From: Siphonodentalium dalli
Taxonomy: Eukaryota; Mollusca; Scaphopoda; Gadilida; Siphonodentaliidae
Assembly: GCA_032622095.1 (NCBI GenBank)
Contig: CP136061.1
Location: 59,289,301 to 59,353,300 of the forward strand
Direction: 5' to 3'
DNA length: 64,000 nucleotides
Made by a program: the position numbers and the translations under genes. The notes under the pieces were generated by a model, which saw only the letters and a list, made by a program, of their open reading frames with translations, did no database searches and was not told the DNA's origin. Of the stretch, positions 36,557-48,379 are shown piece after piece. Every line of letters starts with the position of its first letter. The first letter of the stretch is position 1.

Positions 36557-36581
36557 GATGAAAAGACTACAGACAATGTAT
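36557..36581 (+). CDS. PTPN12-like: PTP exon 10: 25-base microexon
   Basis: Acceptor cttccag, donor gtgagt. Codes DEKTTDNV plus one base. The downstream donor gtgagt is chosen over gtatgt four bases earlier because only a 25-base exon leaves phase 1, which exon 11 needs to read without stops. Joined, the tail reads NVYANVDNQDEKTTDNVFVA. Microexons are easily missed by gene finders. Confidence 0.72.
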
Positions 36582-36933
36582 GTGAGTATCCTGACATAAC
36601 AGGGTTTATACCAGTCTGAATACATACTGACAATTGATGATATCTATGCGATAAGATGTACCTAGGACTCCATACTTTCAGTTGCAACAACAACAAAATT
36701 TTGCATAGAGTCTGATTGTACATTACCAGAGTGTAACTAACTAGCTATGTGTACATCCAATTGAAATTATTGTTACACCCACTGAAATAATGAGGTTTGC
36801 GATTAAATTTCTTATATTCCTGCTGATACCAACATCCTTTGATGTATGAAAGTTGATATATGAATGTTGATCATTGAGATCATTGCGATAAAAACTCTCA
36901 ACTAATACTAATCTGGTCTGTGTATGAGCTTGC

Positions 36934-37255
36934 AAGCCTTGAAATAGTGTATCTGACATTTGTAGAATGAGATCCCCAGAGGGTGAATTTAGTGATGCTA
37001 TCCTGCATGGTGGGCTAGCATCACCAAACTCACCCTATTATGGGAACCTCATTCTGCTAAGGCCTCAACTGCTATGGGAGACCTGGGATCAGATTGAAGT
37101 TCCTCGATTATGCATTTTATCTTATGCAAATTAGGGGATATAGAAACTGAACAGAAGGGCAAAAGTAACTAAAAAAACAATTAATTTGAGACTATACTTT
37201 CCAAAAGCAGAATAAGGTCACCAGAGCGTGCATTTTGGCTGTAGACTCACTTGGG
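36934..37255. mobile_element. CAAGCCTTG-family MITE, longer version
   Basis: Starts caagccttgaaatagtgtat; then the first hairpin, followed by the internal words ctatgggagacctgggatca and gcaaattaggggatatagaa found in other long copies. The right end is lost near 37250. Confidence 0.6.
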
Positions 37256-37507
37256 AGTTTCAGTGCATAACAGTGCACATTTCCTGGATATACCTCTATA
37301 GACATGTTATACTGACTAGCAATAGGTTTGCTCATACTGACATAAATTGTTAAAGATATATTATGGACTTACTTCAGTCAGTAAAATCGATAAATTAATA
37401 GTATTCAAACACTATCTCCACTACAAGAATGTAGCAATCAACTCAAGTTATCTTAAATTTCCACCACATTGGCTGTTTCAGAGAACTACACACAAATGTA
37501 AATATTT

Positions 37508-38294
37508 ATACCCCCCGCAACGAAGTTAGGGGGGGGTATACTGGAGTCAGCTTGTCCGTCCGTCGTCCGTCCGTCGTCTGTCGTCCGTCTGTGGACACAA
37601 ATTTGTCCGGAGTTTTTCTCAGTCGTTTTTTGATCAATTTCTGTGAAACTTGGCACAGACATCAACCACCATGGGAACCTGTGCACCTGCGATTATGACG
37701 TTTGTCCGACTTTTTTTGGTGGAGTTATCCCCCCTTTTTCGACTTAGAAATTTTTCGCAACATGTATACTTTTGTCCGAGCTTTTATTCCTACATTTTTC
37801 GGTCAATTTGTTTAAAACGTGGCACAGTTATTTAGTACCATGGGAACTTGTGCACCTGTGATTATGACGTCTGTCCGACATTTTTTGGTGGAGTTATCCC
37901 CCTTTTTCGGCTTAGAATTGTTTTTTGCAACATGCATAATTTTGTCCGAGCTTTTATTTCTACATTTTTCGGTCAATGTTTTTTTTATCTTGGCACTGAT
38001 ATTTAGTACCATGGGAACCTGTGCACCTGCGATTATGATGTCTGTCCGACATTTTTTGTGTGGACTTATTCCCCTTTTTCGACTTAGAATTTTTTTCGCA
38101 ACATACATAATTTTGTCCAAGCTTTTATTCCTACATTTTTCGGTCAATAGGTTTAAGATTAGGGTTATGGTTGTACACCTGCAATGGGAACTGTTATTTT
38201 ATTATTTTAACTAAATGTTTACTGACATGTGAAACATCTTGTATTTTAAAAAGAGGGGGGTATCTGTAGTCCCATTGGGACAGTCACACCTCTA
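37508..38294. mobile_element. Helitron-like tandem-monomer repeat, CCCCCCGCAAC family (longest copy)
   Basis: Starts ataccccccgcaacgaagtt with a nearby inverted ggggggta, then a (tccg)n region and four monomers of about 160-190 bp sharing attatgacgtctgtccgac. It ends gaggggggtatc, hairpin tcccattggga, and a CTAC (for CTAG) terminus. Apparent frames here are monomer artefacts. Confidence 0.75.
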
Positions 38295-38305
38295 CGAATT
38301 ATTGG

Positions 38306-38517
38306 CAAGCCTTGAAATAGGGTGTCTGTCATTTGCAGAATGAGGTCCCCAGAGGGTGAATTTAGTGATGCTACCCCTCATAGCGGGCTAGCATCACCAA
38401 ATTCACGCTCTGGGGACCTCATTCTGCTTACACCTCCCGCTATGTGGGGTAGCATCACTAAATTCACCCTCTGGGGACCTCATTCTGCAAATGACAGACA
38501 CCCTATTTCAAGGCTTG
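38306..38517. mobile_element. CAAGCCTTG-family MITE with 8-bp duplication
   Basis: Perfect termini caagccttgaaatagggtgt and reverse; target duplication attattgg exact at 38298-38305 and 38518-38525. It sits directly after the Helitron-like repeat. The centre of the second hairpin is shortened. Confidence 0.85.
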
Positions 38518-38827
38518 ATTATTGGGAATAAACCTTACGGCAATTATTCCGCCAACAATAGTCACTGCATGTAATTTGTTTGTAACAATGATGCTGTTTT
38601 CTGCCTATATTGACAACAAATTTATGGAAACAACTTATTTTGGCATGATTCTTGGTAATTCCATTCTGAACAGTGGAGTGTTTCACATCACTTTAAACCT
38701 TTATTTACTAAATGCATTCTCCCATCACTTATAAAAGTATACATTGGAATGGTCTGTTATTCTTCTGGAGGGGTCTTTTAAAATATGAGCAGATGACATA
38801 AGATAATATAAGTGTAGAGCATTCCTA

Positions 38828-39227
38828 TTAATTTGTTACCCAACAGAAGGGCCCTGTGCCAATGCATTCTCTTATATATGCGAGTCGACCATAGGTCGCC
38901 TCGCATATATAAGAGAATGCATTGGCTTAACACATTAAAAATTATAAAATTGTTAAAGAATGTAAGAAAAAATGGTAAAAAGTGTTAAATTTTTTTTTTT
39001 TTTAGGCCAATGCATTCTCTTATATATGCGAGGCGACCTATGGTCGACTCGCATATATAAGAGAATGCATTGGCACAGGGCATAACTGTAACTATCACAA
39101 TGTGGTCAAGGAGCCGGTTCCAATGATATCCATATTTGTATGGTTCTATTGAGACAGACCGAAGATATTTTAGGCTGTTGAAGCTTTATTTGGCCGGTTT
39201 TGGCCGGTTTGTTGGGTAAAGGGTTAA
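38828..39227. mobile_element. TTAA-flanked MITE, TACCCAACA type, before exon 11
   Basis: Almost identical in order and sequence to the copy at 34432, with a damaged left end (ttaatttgttacccaaca). The right end tgttgggtaaagggttaa is intact and lies 84 bases before exon 11. Confidence 0.82.
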
Positions 39228-39311
39228 TTTGTGGGCCATATGTTGAACTTATTATCTGAGTACTTGCGAAGGAACTACTTGTCAGAGTATTTATTTTTTC
39301 TATATTTTCAG

Positions 39312-40169
39312 TTGTGGCTAATGCAGTTTCTGACAAGAAATCCGAACCCATTGCAACCAAACCCGAGAAAGGTCCAAAACCTATGAGATCTAATGCAGTT
39401 CGTAAACCTGCAACAGAATCTACCAGCAGCATGAATGATAATAAACCGACACCTGCAGCTCGTATCTCAAGCATCGAGGAAAAGAAGAAACCTGAGCTTC
39501 CCGTTAAAAGCACAGCAGTTTATGGGAACTTAGAATTGATTGCAGCAAAGTCTCAGGAAAGTAAATCTCCCCTTCTGCCTCATACTCCAAGCATTGAAGA
39601 AAAGAAGAAGTTTGTATCTGAACCTTCAAATAATGCTAACTCACAGAATAAAAATACTCACGGTGCAGATGTCAAGGTCATAAGACTTCAGGATGGTGAC
39701 GCTAAAATCACCAGAGTTGTTAAACGGATGGCAAGTTATGAGAATATAACTCCAAGATCTGAGGAAAAGGAGGTTTCCATGTTAAAAAGTGACTTTAAGA
39801 GGAAGAGTTCTGATAACACTCAAGTTAATGCTAGGCCAAATGTCCAGCCTCCCAAGCGAGATAATTCCAAGAAGAAATTTGTGACTACGATTTCAATTGG
39901 GAATGAAGGCGATGCATCAGATAATTCTAAATCTGACGTGACTCCTGCAATTAAGGCAAATTTAACTCCAAATATAGCGGGAAATAAATCACAAACTCTT
40001 CCAAGCACTGATGTATACATTGATGTTCATAAGCCCAGTAAAGAGGACACTAAAGCCCGGTCTCTTCCAGCTAATCCATCTGATTTATATGCTCATGTTG
40101 ATAAATCACCTAAAACACCAGTTAACGATGAGCAGGAATATGAGATCATTGATACCACAAAATTGCCAG
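39312..40169 (+). CDS. PTPN12-like: PTP exon 11: long Lys/Ser/Pro-rich regulatory tail
   Basis: Acceptor attttcag, donor gtgagt. Codes about 285 residues, open throughout, rich in Lys, Ser, Pro, Asn and Asp, with no folded domain visible, as in the disordered tails of PTPN12 and PTPN22. Seen: two copies of SIEEKKK (about residues 375 and 415), basic clusters, and tyrosines in short acidic or hydrophobic settings (VYGNL, SYENI, DVYIDV, DLYAHV, EYEIID). VYGNL and SYENI fit pYxNx. A TTAA-flanked MITE ends 84 bases upstream of the acceptor. Sequence similarity to vertebrate tails is not recognisable by eye, so the assignment rests on phase and position. Confidence 0.87.
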
Positions 40170-40832
40170 GTGAGTAGGTTGTAATTGTGTAAAGAATAAT
40201 CTTGATTTTAAAGAATAATCTTGATTTTAGTCCCGTGCATTTATGACAAAAAATGCCAAACCTTAAACTATTTATAATTGCAACACTATATTTTTTTAAC
40301 AGGAATAAGTCCAATTGCCCTTTATAATCAGCATATGATTAAAAAAATTAATAATGGGACTTTGGTGAAAATTTGGTATTCAAAATACTTAATTTATGGT
40401 TTTCCAAGGATTTGTTTTAATAAACTTTATTTGATCCTTTCATTTGTGTATACCAATTTTGTAGATTTTACAATGCTGACTACAGAACAGAAAACACTTG
40501 TTGTTTTCTTCTGTTTATGTACAAAAACCATCAAAAGATGTTTGGAAAAGAGTGACAGACCTTCACATTTGGCTATAATAAGTCCATACTATGGAACATA
40601 CATATTATAAGAAAAATATTTTTTCTTAATCCTAGATGCATAAGGCAATAATTTGTTTTTGGTGCAAAATCTATTGAAGGAGTTTTCGAATGTTTTTCCA
40701 ATATAAATTTTTTCACTAGTTTTTAAAATACCAGACCATAAGATATGGATTTTTAGCTATTTCTGAGAAATTGAAGCTCTGTTTGAAATTAGATAAACTC
40801 CCAATTTTGGAGGCACATAACTCAAAGAATAC

Positions 40833-41097
40833 TTAAGCCTTTCATGACTGAAGCTCCCTGAAGTTTTGCGAAATTCCTGTGCCAACACATTCTCTTATAT
40901 ATGCGAGTTGACCATAGGGGCGACTCGCATATATATAAGAGAATGCATTGGCCAAACAATATTTCCTTGATTTTGTAAGCCAGTGCATTCTCTTATATAT
41001 GCGAGGCTCCCTTTGGGAGACTGGCATATATAAGGGACTGCACTGGCACAGGGTCTTCAATGCTGCACCAGCACAGCTCCCATCATGAAAGGGTTAA
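40833..41097. mobile_element. TTAA-flanked MITE, CATGA type
   Basis: TTAA plus gcctttcatgactgaagct on the left, catcatgaaagggttaa on the right; two gcattctcttatatatgcga hairpins. Intron 11. Confidence 0.8.
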
Positions 41098-41444
41098 CAA
41101 ATCTGAGAAAAAATTTCTGTTCTGAAATCAGAATTGCCAAAACCATAAAGTATATAATTTACAAATTTTTCACAAAATTCACCAATATCCCATTTCTTGA
41201 TTCTTTTTTATTATTAATTATTTACTTATAATGGGTGAGTGTACTTATTCCTGCTAAGAAACTTTGTGTTGCAATTAGTTTGAGGAAAAAACCATAAATG
41301 CACTGGACTATTTCCTGATGTGGTTGCACTATATAAACATGTAGGCATTGAATCACATATCACAAATCAGGGTTTCCACATTGGCCTTGAAAACCTGGAA
41401 TAGTCTTAAATTTGACAAGTGGCCATTCAAGTTACTAGTATGGC

Positions 41445-41500
41445 ACTTTGTTGGAATTACCATGGGCGCATTTTGCCACCCCACAGCTATGTTCTTGTTA
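41445..41500. repeat. Solo 3' end of the gatgataac Helitron-like family
   Basis: gttggaattaccatgggcgc followed by attttgccaccccacag and ttcttgtt matches the 3' terminus seen at 12810-12848 and 48720-48770. Confidence 0.45.
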
Positions 41501-42200
41501 TAACTACTTCTCAGAGAAATATTTTTCATTATTGGGAACTGTATAGCAAGGTTACATGTTGCCATGCCGATATCCTATGCTCAACAATCAATTCTGTCAT
41601 AATATCATTATACTGTTTAATTTAGTAGATGCAGTAGATGTAATTAATAATTATTAATTAGAAAATGATTTAAAAAGCTACTCTTAACAGTAATATCAAC
41701 ATATCATGTATATCATCCCACCATTACCATCAAATTCTCTGCAGGGATGTGCTCACGCTGGGCGGCAACGGGTTTAAGTGACTATGTGAGAGGTTTTTAC
41801 TTTGAGTCACTCACAACTATGGAATTTATTCCGTGTAATTAATTCAATGTTTATTGCAATATTCGTTCACGAAAATCACAAAAAACCATGCAATCTCTAG
41901 CTGGCAGCACCCCCAAATGTGAAGTAGATTATTGAGGCACAAGTAGTAACAAAGAAATATATTCCCTGACTTGTTTGTTTAATGTTATAAAGTTTCCTGT
42001 CAGAACGGGTCAGAACATTAAAAAAAATCTCAGGTTTTGTACTTGTGGAATATGATCTCTACGGGCGTAAGCCATGTTAGAGATCATGCCATGATCTAGA
42101 AGAGAGTCTGAGTCTGAGTGAGACATAGAAGTTGAGGGTCAACCACTAAAAGGGAAAATTTCGCCTTTGCCTTTCATCCTCTTAACTTTTTTTTTTTTTT

Positions 42201-42960
42201 AGCTCAACTTGACGAAGTCAAGCTTGCTATTTCCATGGGTTGTCGTCCGTCGTCCGTCTGTCTGTCAACAATTTCCTTTGGCTCAGCCTACAGGCCATAT
42301 CCCTCATCCGATCATCACCAAACTTCATATGGATCTTCGGGGTGACCTCCAGATGGGAGGCCACCGACAGCCATTTTGGATTTCTAATTTGAATCCATCG
42401 GTACAACTTGCAGCCCACATTTATTGGAGAAATGTTTTGAAAAATTGCAGGCACGTTTAGGATCACCTCTAGATGGGACCTATCAAATTTTAGCGATTTT
42501 CAATAAAAAACATGGCTGCCAGCAGCCATCTTGGATTTTACTCTTTGTATGACAAAATCCTTTGGCACACTCTACAGGTCACATCTCACATCCGATTGTC
42601 ACCAAGCTTCATATGAATTTTCGAGGTGACCTCTAGATTTGAGTCCTTGATTATTTACGATATGAGTTGAAAAACATGGCTGCCAGCTGCCGTCTTGGAT
42701 TTCACTCTTTGCAGGACTAAATCCTTCGGCACACCCTACAGGCCACGTCCCTCATCCGAAGGTCACAAAATTTCCTGTGGATTTTCGAAGTGACCTCTAG
42801 ATTGGAGTAATTGATTATTTATTAAATTCATTGTAAAACATTTGAATCCATCGACACACCCTGCAGTCCACATTTATTGGTGAAATGTTTGAAATGAAAA
42901 TTAATTCATCTACACAATACAAGCCTTTACCGTAACTTTTTGACTTTCCTTCTTCATCAT
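42201..42960. repeat. AGCTCAACTTGAC tandem-monomer repeat, copy 1
   Basis: Starts with agctcaacttgac and the palindrome cttgac-gaa-gtcaag, then tccgtcg runs and four monomers of about 160 bp sharing cagccatcttggattt and caggccacatcc-like words. Likely another Helitron-like family; the 3' end is not defined. Confidence 0.6.
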
Positions 42961-43108
42961 TCTATTCATTGCTCAGCAAAAAATATAACTCCTTCCCATG
43001 TTGAGCTACAGTATCATTGACACTTTCATTATAGTTGGCTTTGAAATCGGATGATGGAGACAGTTACATGTACAACATCTATGATCATTTATTCTTCTTA
43101 ATTTGCAG

Positions 43109-43143
43109 AGCAAAGACAGAAGACTAGATCTGCGCCTCATGAG
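43109..43143 (+). CDS. PTPN12-like: PTP exon 12: short tail exon
   Basis: Acceptor atttgcag, donor gtatag (weak). Completes a Glu codon with the G from exon 11 and codes QRQKTRSAPHE, ending in phase 0. It is accepted because it is the only short exon in the interval whose phases link exon 11 (phase 1) to exon 13 (phase 0). Confidence 0.72.
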
Positions 43144-43277
43144 GTATAGTTTTACCTATACTATCAATAATAGTGATTTTTATTCATGTTCATTGGCTTG
43201 GCACATTTTGATTATCTGGAGTATAATGTCATTCTGGTGATTCACCACCGCCTTTACTGTTGCAAATTTAGATTCAA

Positions 43278-43548
43278 TTAAAGGGGTACTGTACTCTAAA
43301 TCCGGCCATTTATGGGACCATCTCCTTTATACTCAACAGGATATATGCAACAAATGAATGAATTTGAGCCATGGATTAGTGCAAAATACACTCATAACGT
43401 GCTGTATGAAAGATGCAAACAGCATGGAATTATAATGAAATTGAATTTATAACTGGCTCAAATTCATTCATTTGTTACATATATTCTCTTCAGTATAAAA
43501 GAAGATGGTCCCATAAATGGCCGGATTTAGTGTACAGTCCCCCTTTAA
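43278..43548. mobile_element. TIR element, AGGGGTACTGTA family (271 bp)
   Basis: TTAA plus aggggtactgtactctaaat at left, reverse at right ending ccctttaa. The arms continue as inverted sequence for about 100 bases. Intron 12. Confidence 0.8.
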
Positions 43549-43689
43549 CAAGATAGAGCAAATGAAAATAAAATATTTGTGACAGTAAAATCAGCGGTCT
43601 GCCACTGAAAATCCATATTGATTTTGCAGATACATATGAACATTAGGACAACCAAACTATAAACGAAAACAAAGAAAGAAAAGAAAAGA

Positions 43690-44340
43690 TACCCTTGGAT
43701 TTTAGCCTTCCCATTATGTATCTCGCTATCATTGTCCCATCATGACTGACAATATTACTCAGAATACCATGGGATTTGGTATGTAGTGCATATTGCAGGT
43801 CAAATTCAAATTTGGTCTTGCCTCTTTTTCGACTTAATAACAACATAAATCACAATGTTTGGGTTGTCTGTATGATAACTTGAGCAATATTAAACAGAAT
43901 TTCTTGATATTTGGTATAATGGTTCAAGTTTGAGAAAACACAAGTCAAGTTTGAAAATGGCTACAGCCCAATGATTTTTGACGTTATGTCACTTTTTTGA
44001 CTTAGAAATCAAAATTTTTGGGTTTTCTGATGATAACTTGAGCAATATTCAACTTAATTTTTTGGGTATGTCATTCAAATTTAAGATGACACAAGTCAAA
44101 TTTGTTGTCATAGTTCAATTATTTTTGACAGAGTTATATTTCTTTGTTTGACTTAGAAATCAAAATATTTGTGTTGTCCAGATAACATGAGCAATCTTCA
44201 AAAGAATGTATTTGATAATTGTTTCACCTTTGAGAACATGCAGGTCAAGGTCAAGTTTGAATCAAATGGGATCATCAACCATTTATTGACCATTGGCTTG
44301 GAATTTTGGGCAAAATGATATTTTCTTTTCCATTTTGATA
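43690..44340. repeat. gatgataac tandem-monomer repeat (diverged)
   Basis: Four degenerate monomers with gatgataacttgagcaatat, caagtcaaatttg and tttgacttagaaatcaaaat words, related to the repeats at 11910, 48400 and 53266. Ends unclear. Confidence 0.55.
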
Positions 44341-44493
44341 AAATATTGGCAATTTGTTTCCATTCATTCGTTTGTAGGGAAAATTCAGATTAAAATTTCA
44401 GTATTGTGCTTCTTTGCCTGTAATCTGATTGTATTATCTCAATGTCCTCGCGAATGAAGAACACATATATCAATAAAATGTTTACTTTTAGAA

Positions 44494-45010
44494 TTGAATG
44501 GGAGTGAATTAAATACCAAGCAAGAGAGCATCTCCCAGGTGGCACCACTTGCTCCAAAAGTGGTGTTTTATACACTAAATTCAAAAGTCAAATTGATTTC
44601 ATAACAATTTGTATGGAACCCTGAATACAACTTTAACGCTTCCATGACTGGAGGTTCCTGAAATTTTGCGATCTCGATATGGAATGAGAATTTGTTCACG
44701 CTCACTGAGTCTGTGCCTACAAAATCTGATATATACACACGCACCAAAGAATTTAATTTTTTTTATGGAAAAATTAACAAAATTATTATTTCTGTCCCTC
44801 TAAGACATTGAAACTATATTTAAATAGATGAAATAAATGGATAGGGAATTAACTACCAAACAAGAGAGCATATCCCAGGTGGCACTCGCTCCAAAAGTGC
44901 TGTTTTATACACTCAAATCTCAATCAAAAGTCAAATTGATTTCATAACAATTGGTATGGAACCCTGAATACATCTTTAACCCTTCCATGACTGGAGCTTT
45001 GCGAAAACAC
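44494..45010. repeat. Tandem duplication, about 345 bp offset
   Basis: ccaagcaagagagcatctcc...gtggtgttttatacact at 44516-44580 recurs at 44855-44925, and both copies are followed by gaaccctgaataca and the left end of a CATGA-type MITE. The duplication therefore includes part of a MITE insertion. Intron 12. Confidence 0.7.
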
Positions 45011-45094
45011 TGTGCCAATGCATTCTCATATATGCGAGTCTCCCATAGGATCTTTAATGCTGCACCAGGGCAGCTCCCGTTACGAAAGGTTTAA
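44976..45094. mobile_element. Deleted CATGA-type MITE next to exon 13 (119 bp)
   Basis: TTAA ccttccatgactggagc ... cagctcccgttacgaaaggtttaa. Only the left half of the first hairpin remains. It ends 32 bases before the exon 13 acceptor. Confidence 0.7.
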
Positions 45095-45126
45095 ACATAA
45101 GTTGGTAGCTTTTTGTTTCTCTGCAG

Positions 45127-45175
45127 GAAAATGCACCACCCACATTACCAGAAAGAAGATATGCTGACGATCCTG
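45127..45175 (+). CDS. PTPN12-like: PTP exon 13: polyproline PPTLPER motif
   Basis: Acceptor ctctgcag, donor gtgagc. Codes ENAPPTLPERRYADDP plus one base. PP(x)LPER is conserved in PTPN12 and PTPN22 (PPPLPERTPESF), where it binds an SH3 domain (CSK SH3 for PTPN22), so an SH3 partner is likely here too. A short deletion derivative of the TTAA-flanked MITE family ends 32 bases upstream of the acceptor. Confidence 0.83.
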
Positions 45176-46907
45176 GTGAGCAAAACAACTAGAGTTGTCT
45201 CCCACCAAATACATTGCCATTGTAATTAGAAAATACGTCATTGATCTACGTCAGTCAGGGATTTAATTTGATGGGCTTGTGGGGGGGGGGGGGGGGGGGG
45301 GGGGTGGGGTGTCCAACTTAGTATATCCAGTTGCACCATTCAATTCATGTGTCTAAATATCATGTGACTTATTGGACATTCCTTATCAATTATAATCAAC
45401 AGTGTTAGTAGATTGGTCTAAAAAAAAATCGTGAGTCATACAGATAATTTATAATCTTATTGCCTATAATTAACTTATATAATGAATAATGATGGCTAAA
45501 GTGTACTTTGAAGTGAAAAAAGTGGAGTGAAATGATATTAATTTATGCAGAAATGCAATGAGCGGAATATAGTGCGAAACGAAATTGAACTGTTTCTGCA
45601 AGAATACAAGTTGAGCCTTACAGCTTCTTCTTCGTTGTATGGTACAAATTTCGGAAGCTAATTTATACCACTGCAATAGTGTCATAGCGTTTTGTGCTAT
45701 AGGAGTGCATTTAATCACCAATGGGGGTGTGATTAAAGAGGTGTTGGTTAATATACTGGTATCAATCATTATGGCTTATATTTGTCATAATAATTTTCCT
45801 CTCTGTTTCTTCACACGAAGCCTTTTGTGTGAAGAAGTGCATAGCTGCGGATCGCTTGCTAAAATCCTTCCAGACAAGATATGATCAGATAGTGTGTAAA
45901 CAAAAGCATTAACTCGAATACACAATAATTATTAATTAGGTACTTTTTTTGTAAATTGTTGGCTAGCCGGGCATTGTTTTTCAGTTTGTGTTTGTTATCC
46001 GTTTTTTTTTTTCATTTTGTTTTACGTTTTGATGGCAGATATTTACTTTCAAGAGAGGAAGTTTTTAATTGTTATTTGCCTAGAAAAAAATCCAATGATT
46101 GCCTCTAATAAAGAGCATCCATGCTTTCATCGCCCAAATGCGGTAGACAATAAAGAGTGTTCTCAATTATGAACGTGATCGTTTTTGAGGTATCATGGGT
46201 GATTTTGTATGTGGTATTTGATTCTAAAGAGCGTCCATGCTTCCGTCTTCCAAAAGTGGAAGACAATAAAGAGCATTTTAAATTAGGAACTGTGTTGTGA
46301 TCTGTGTGTGGCATGGTGGCATTCGAATATACGAATGATTGAGAATTTGGAAATTTTGCCAGTTGACACTGATGAATAGTCGCTGAGTGACTATCAAATT
46401 AACACTATAAGGTCTGCTATACGATAATGACTTTCATATTGAACCACGCTATCTTGATTGCTTAAATAACTCATCGCATAGCGATGTAATCTATATAACC
46501 AACGCACGCGCACAAATCGAATCCGCATTTTAGTATCGTATGACTACGATTACATAGTCGGCATAATCAACTCCAGCTCCAAATCTGTGTTTATAATTTG
46601 TCCGCCAACTACTACGTCTTCTGCAGTTTAGTCTCCAAATATCGGTGTGGTATTATTTATAAATGTTTCGGCTTATTTATTATGCGATCGGAATGGGACT
46701 TGGGACATTTGAATCACAACAGGGAGGGCTTTCCAATTGTGTTTGGTAGTTTCTAGACTGATAAATCCTTTAAAAAATTGATGTGGCAAGTAAGTGCATT
46801 GGCGATGGGGTGATGGTGTTGTCCCTTGCCTAGAGACAATGGCATTAGTAGTCATTAGTAGTAAAGAGTCATTAAGAGGAGTGTATGTAGAAAACCTGTA
46901 CTTGCAG
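45176..46907. other. Intron 13
   Basis: No supported gene. A long poly-G run at about 45281-45306 may be a collapsed homopolymer. A small direct repeat (aaagagcatccatgctttca-like) occurs at 46110 and 46225. The rest is AT-rich. Confidence 0.35.
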
Positions 46908-46975
46908 ATGATGCTGAGAATATAGATTCCAAGCATGGAACATTATCTCGGGTGCGACAGAAGATGACTGGACTG
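46908..46975 (+). CDS. PTPN12-like: PTP exon 14a: alternative tail exon
   Basis: Acceptor cttgcag, donor gtaagt. Completes an Asp codon and codes DAENIDSKHGTLSRVRQKMT then GL, ending in phase 0. It joins exon 13 to exon 15 in frame. The 68-base length is not a multiple of three, so skipping it without substituting exon 14b would break the frame. The segment is basic and carries no named motif. Confidence 0.72.
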
Positions 46976-47079
46976 GTAAGTGTTATAATTCAACTTGATG
47001 ACATGATGACAAACTGGTTTCATGCTCGACTTAACAAATGTATAATAGTAGGTGCTATATAGTTTGTTTGTCCCTTTGA

Positions 47080-47245
47080 GTGCCAGGTCCGATTTTTGTA
47101 TCGACCCATATACCCTGTGCCAATGCATTCTCTTATATTTGCGAGTCGACCATAGGTCGCCTCGTTTTTTTATTTTTTTAGGGCCGATTTTACAGACCGT
47201 AAATTAGGGCCGATGAGATTGGCCCCTGGCACTGAAAGGGTTAAC
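47080..47245. mobile_element. TTAA-type MITE, GTGCCAGG ends, carrying the same palindrome half
   Basis: Ends ccctttgagtgccaggtcc and ggcccctggcactgaaaggg before TTAA. Inside is tgccaatgcattctcttata with gcgagtcgaccataggtcgc, the left half of the hairpin found in the other two TTAA families. The left TTAA is lost. Confidence 0.6.
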
Positions 47246-48379
47246 ATATTTTATTGCTCTTAAAAATTTTAACAATAGGATTGGGGCACATAATCTTTCC
47301 TCCTCTCCAAACACAAATGTAACATAAAAATGATAACAAATGAAAGTAACATATTAGCAAACGAAACAAATTGTTGAACTAATTTAAAATGTAACAGAAA
47401 TAAAATGATGAGTAGAGTAGCAAGACAGATAGAGTGTACTTTGAGAAGTTGAGATAGAATGTGAAAGAGAAGGTGTAGAGTAGGAAGAGATGGAGAGAGA
47501 AGGAAGAGGAGAAGAAGACCAATACATCCATCGTTGCTATATAGTTGTCAAAGGTGTCTCCAGGAAAGTGAATCTGTGAAACCTACATCATCGTGTAGCT
47601 CAAGAATTCTAGTTTTAGGTTGAACAAGTAAATTGTTGGGTAAAATAACTTTTTCATATAGGTTTGTAAAGAGATCGACATGAAATTATGAGCACTTTTT
47701 TCCACATATGGGGTTTCTCTAATTTTTGGGATAAAGAGCATGCACCAGAAATAGACAAGGGTATGTATTGTTTGATTTCTGAAAGACATTTTAGCAACAT
47801 CAATTTGATAGCCTGGTTTACGAACCTATCCTTCAACTTTTTTTTCCAATGTTGAAAAAAATAAAATAAAATTATTGTTTGGTTTATGTTCACTAGAATA
47901 TAAAACAGTTCGTAGTTAAAGAAATATTATGAACAGTGTTCGGGTGCGTGGAACTGATAAGTTAGTACTCAGGCGCTATGCCAACTCTGGGAATGTAGCA
48001 TTCTAGTATCATCGCCGAAAATCTCAAAAGAATTGACCGTACCACTCCACCATAGATATCGTCTGAACTATGCTTAATTGTAAATATTTACATCTCGATT
48101 CATGGTGCAACTATCGGCACTAGACTAATGCAAATAATTTCGCCATAGGGAGTTATTGCATTTAATTAATATATATAAGAATGACGGTGGGTGTGCTGTA
48201 AATTTGAATTAATATTCGTAAAGATAACTACTGTGAGCAAGATTAATCTCCATTTCTATTTGATCACCCCAACCGGAGTGCTTCACATCACTTTAATGGC
48301 AAGGTCTATCCTTGTGTTCTCGTTTTTTCTCATTATTTCGACTGTTGTATGGGAAGAAATACCTTAATTTATTTGTATA

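Noticed and set aside
37812-38214. Open frames of 111 and 131 codons on opposite strands
   Set aside because: Both are produced by the monomers of the Helitron-like repeat; repeated blocks of the same peptide reflect the DNA repeat, not a protein domain.
39106-39513. 135-codon frame on the - strand over exon 11
   Set aside because: Antisense shadow of the real exon 11 and of the neighbouring MITE.
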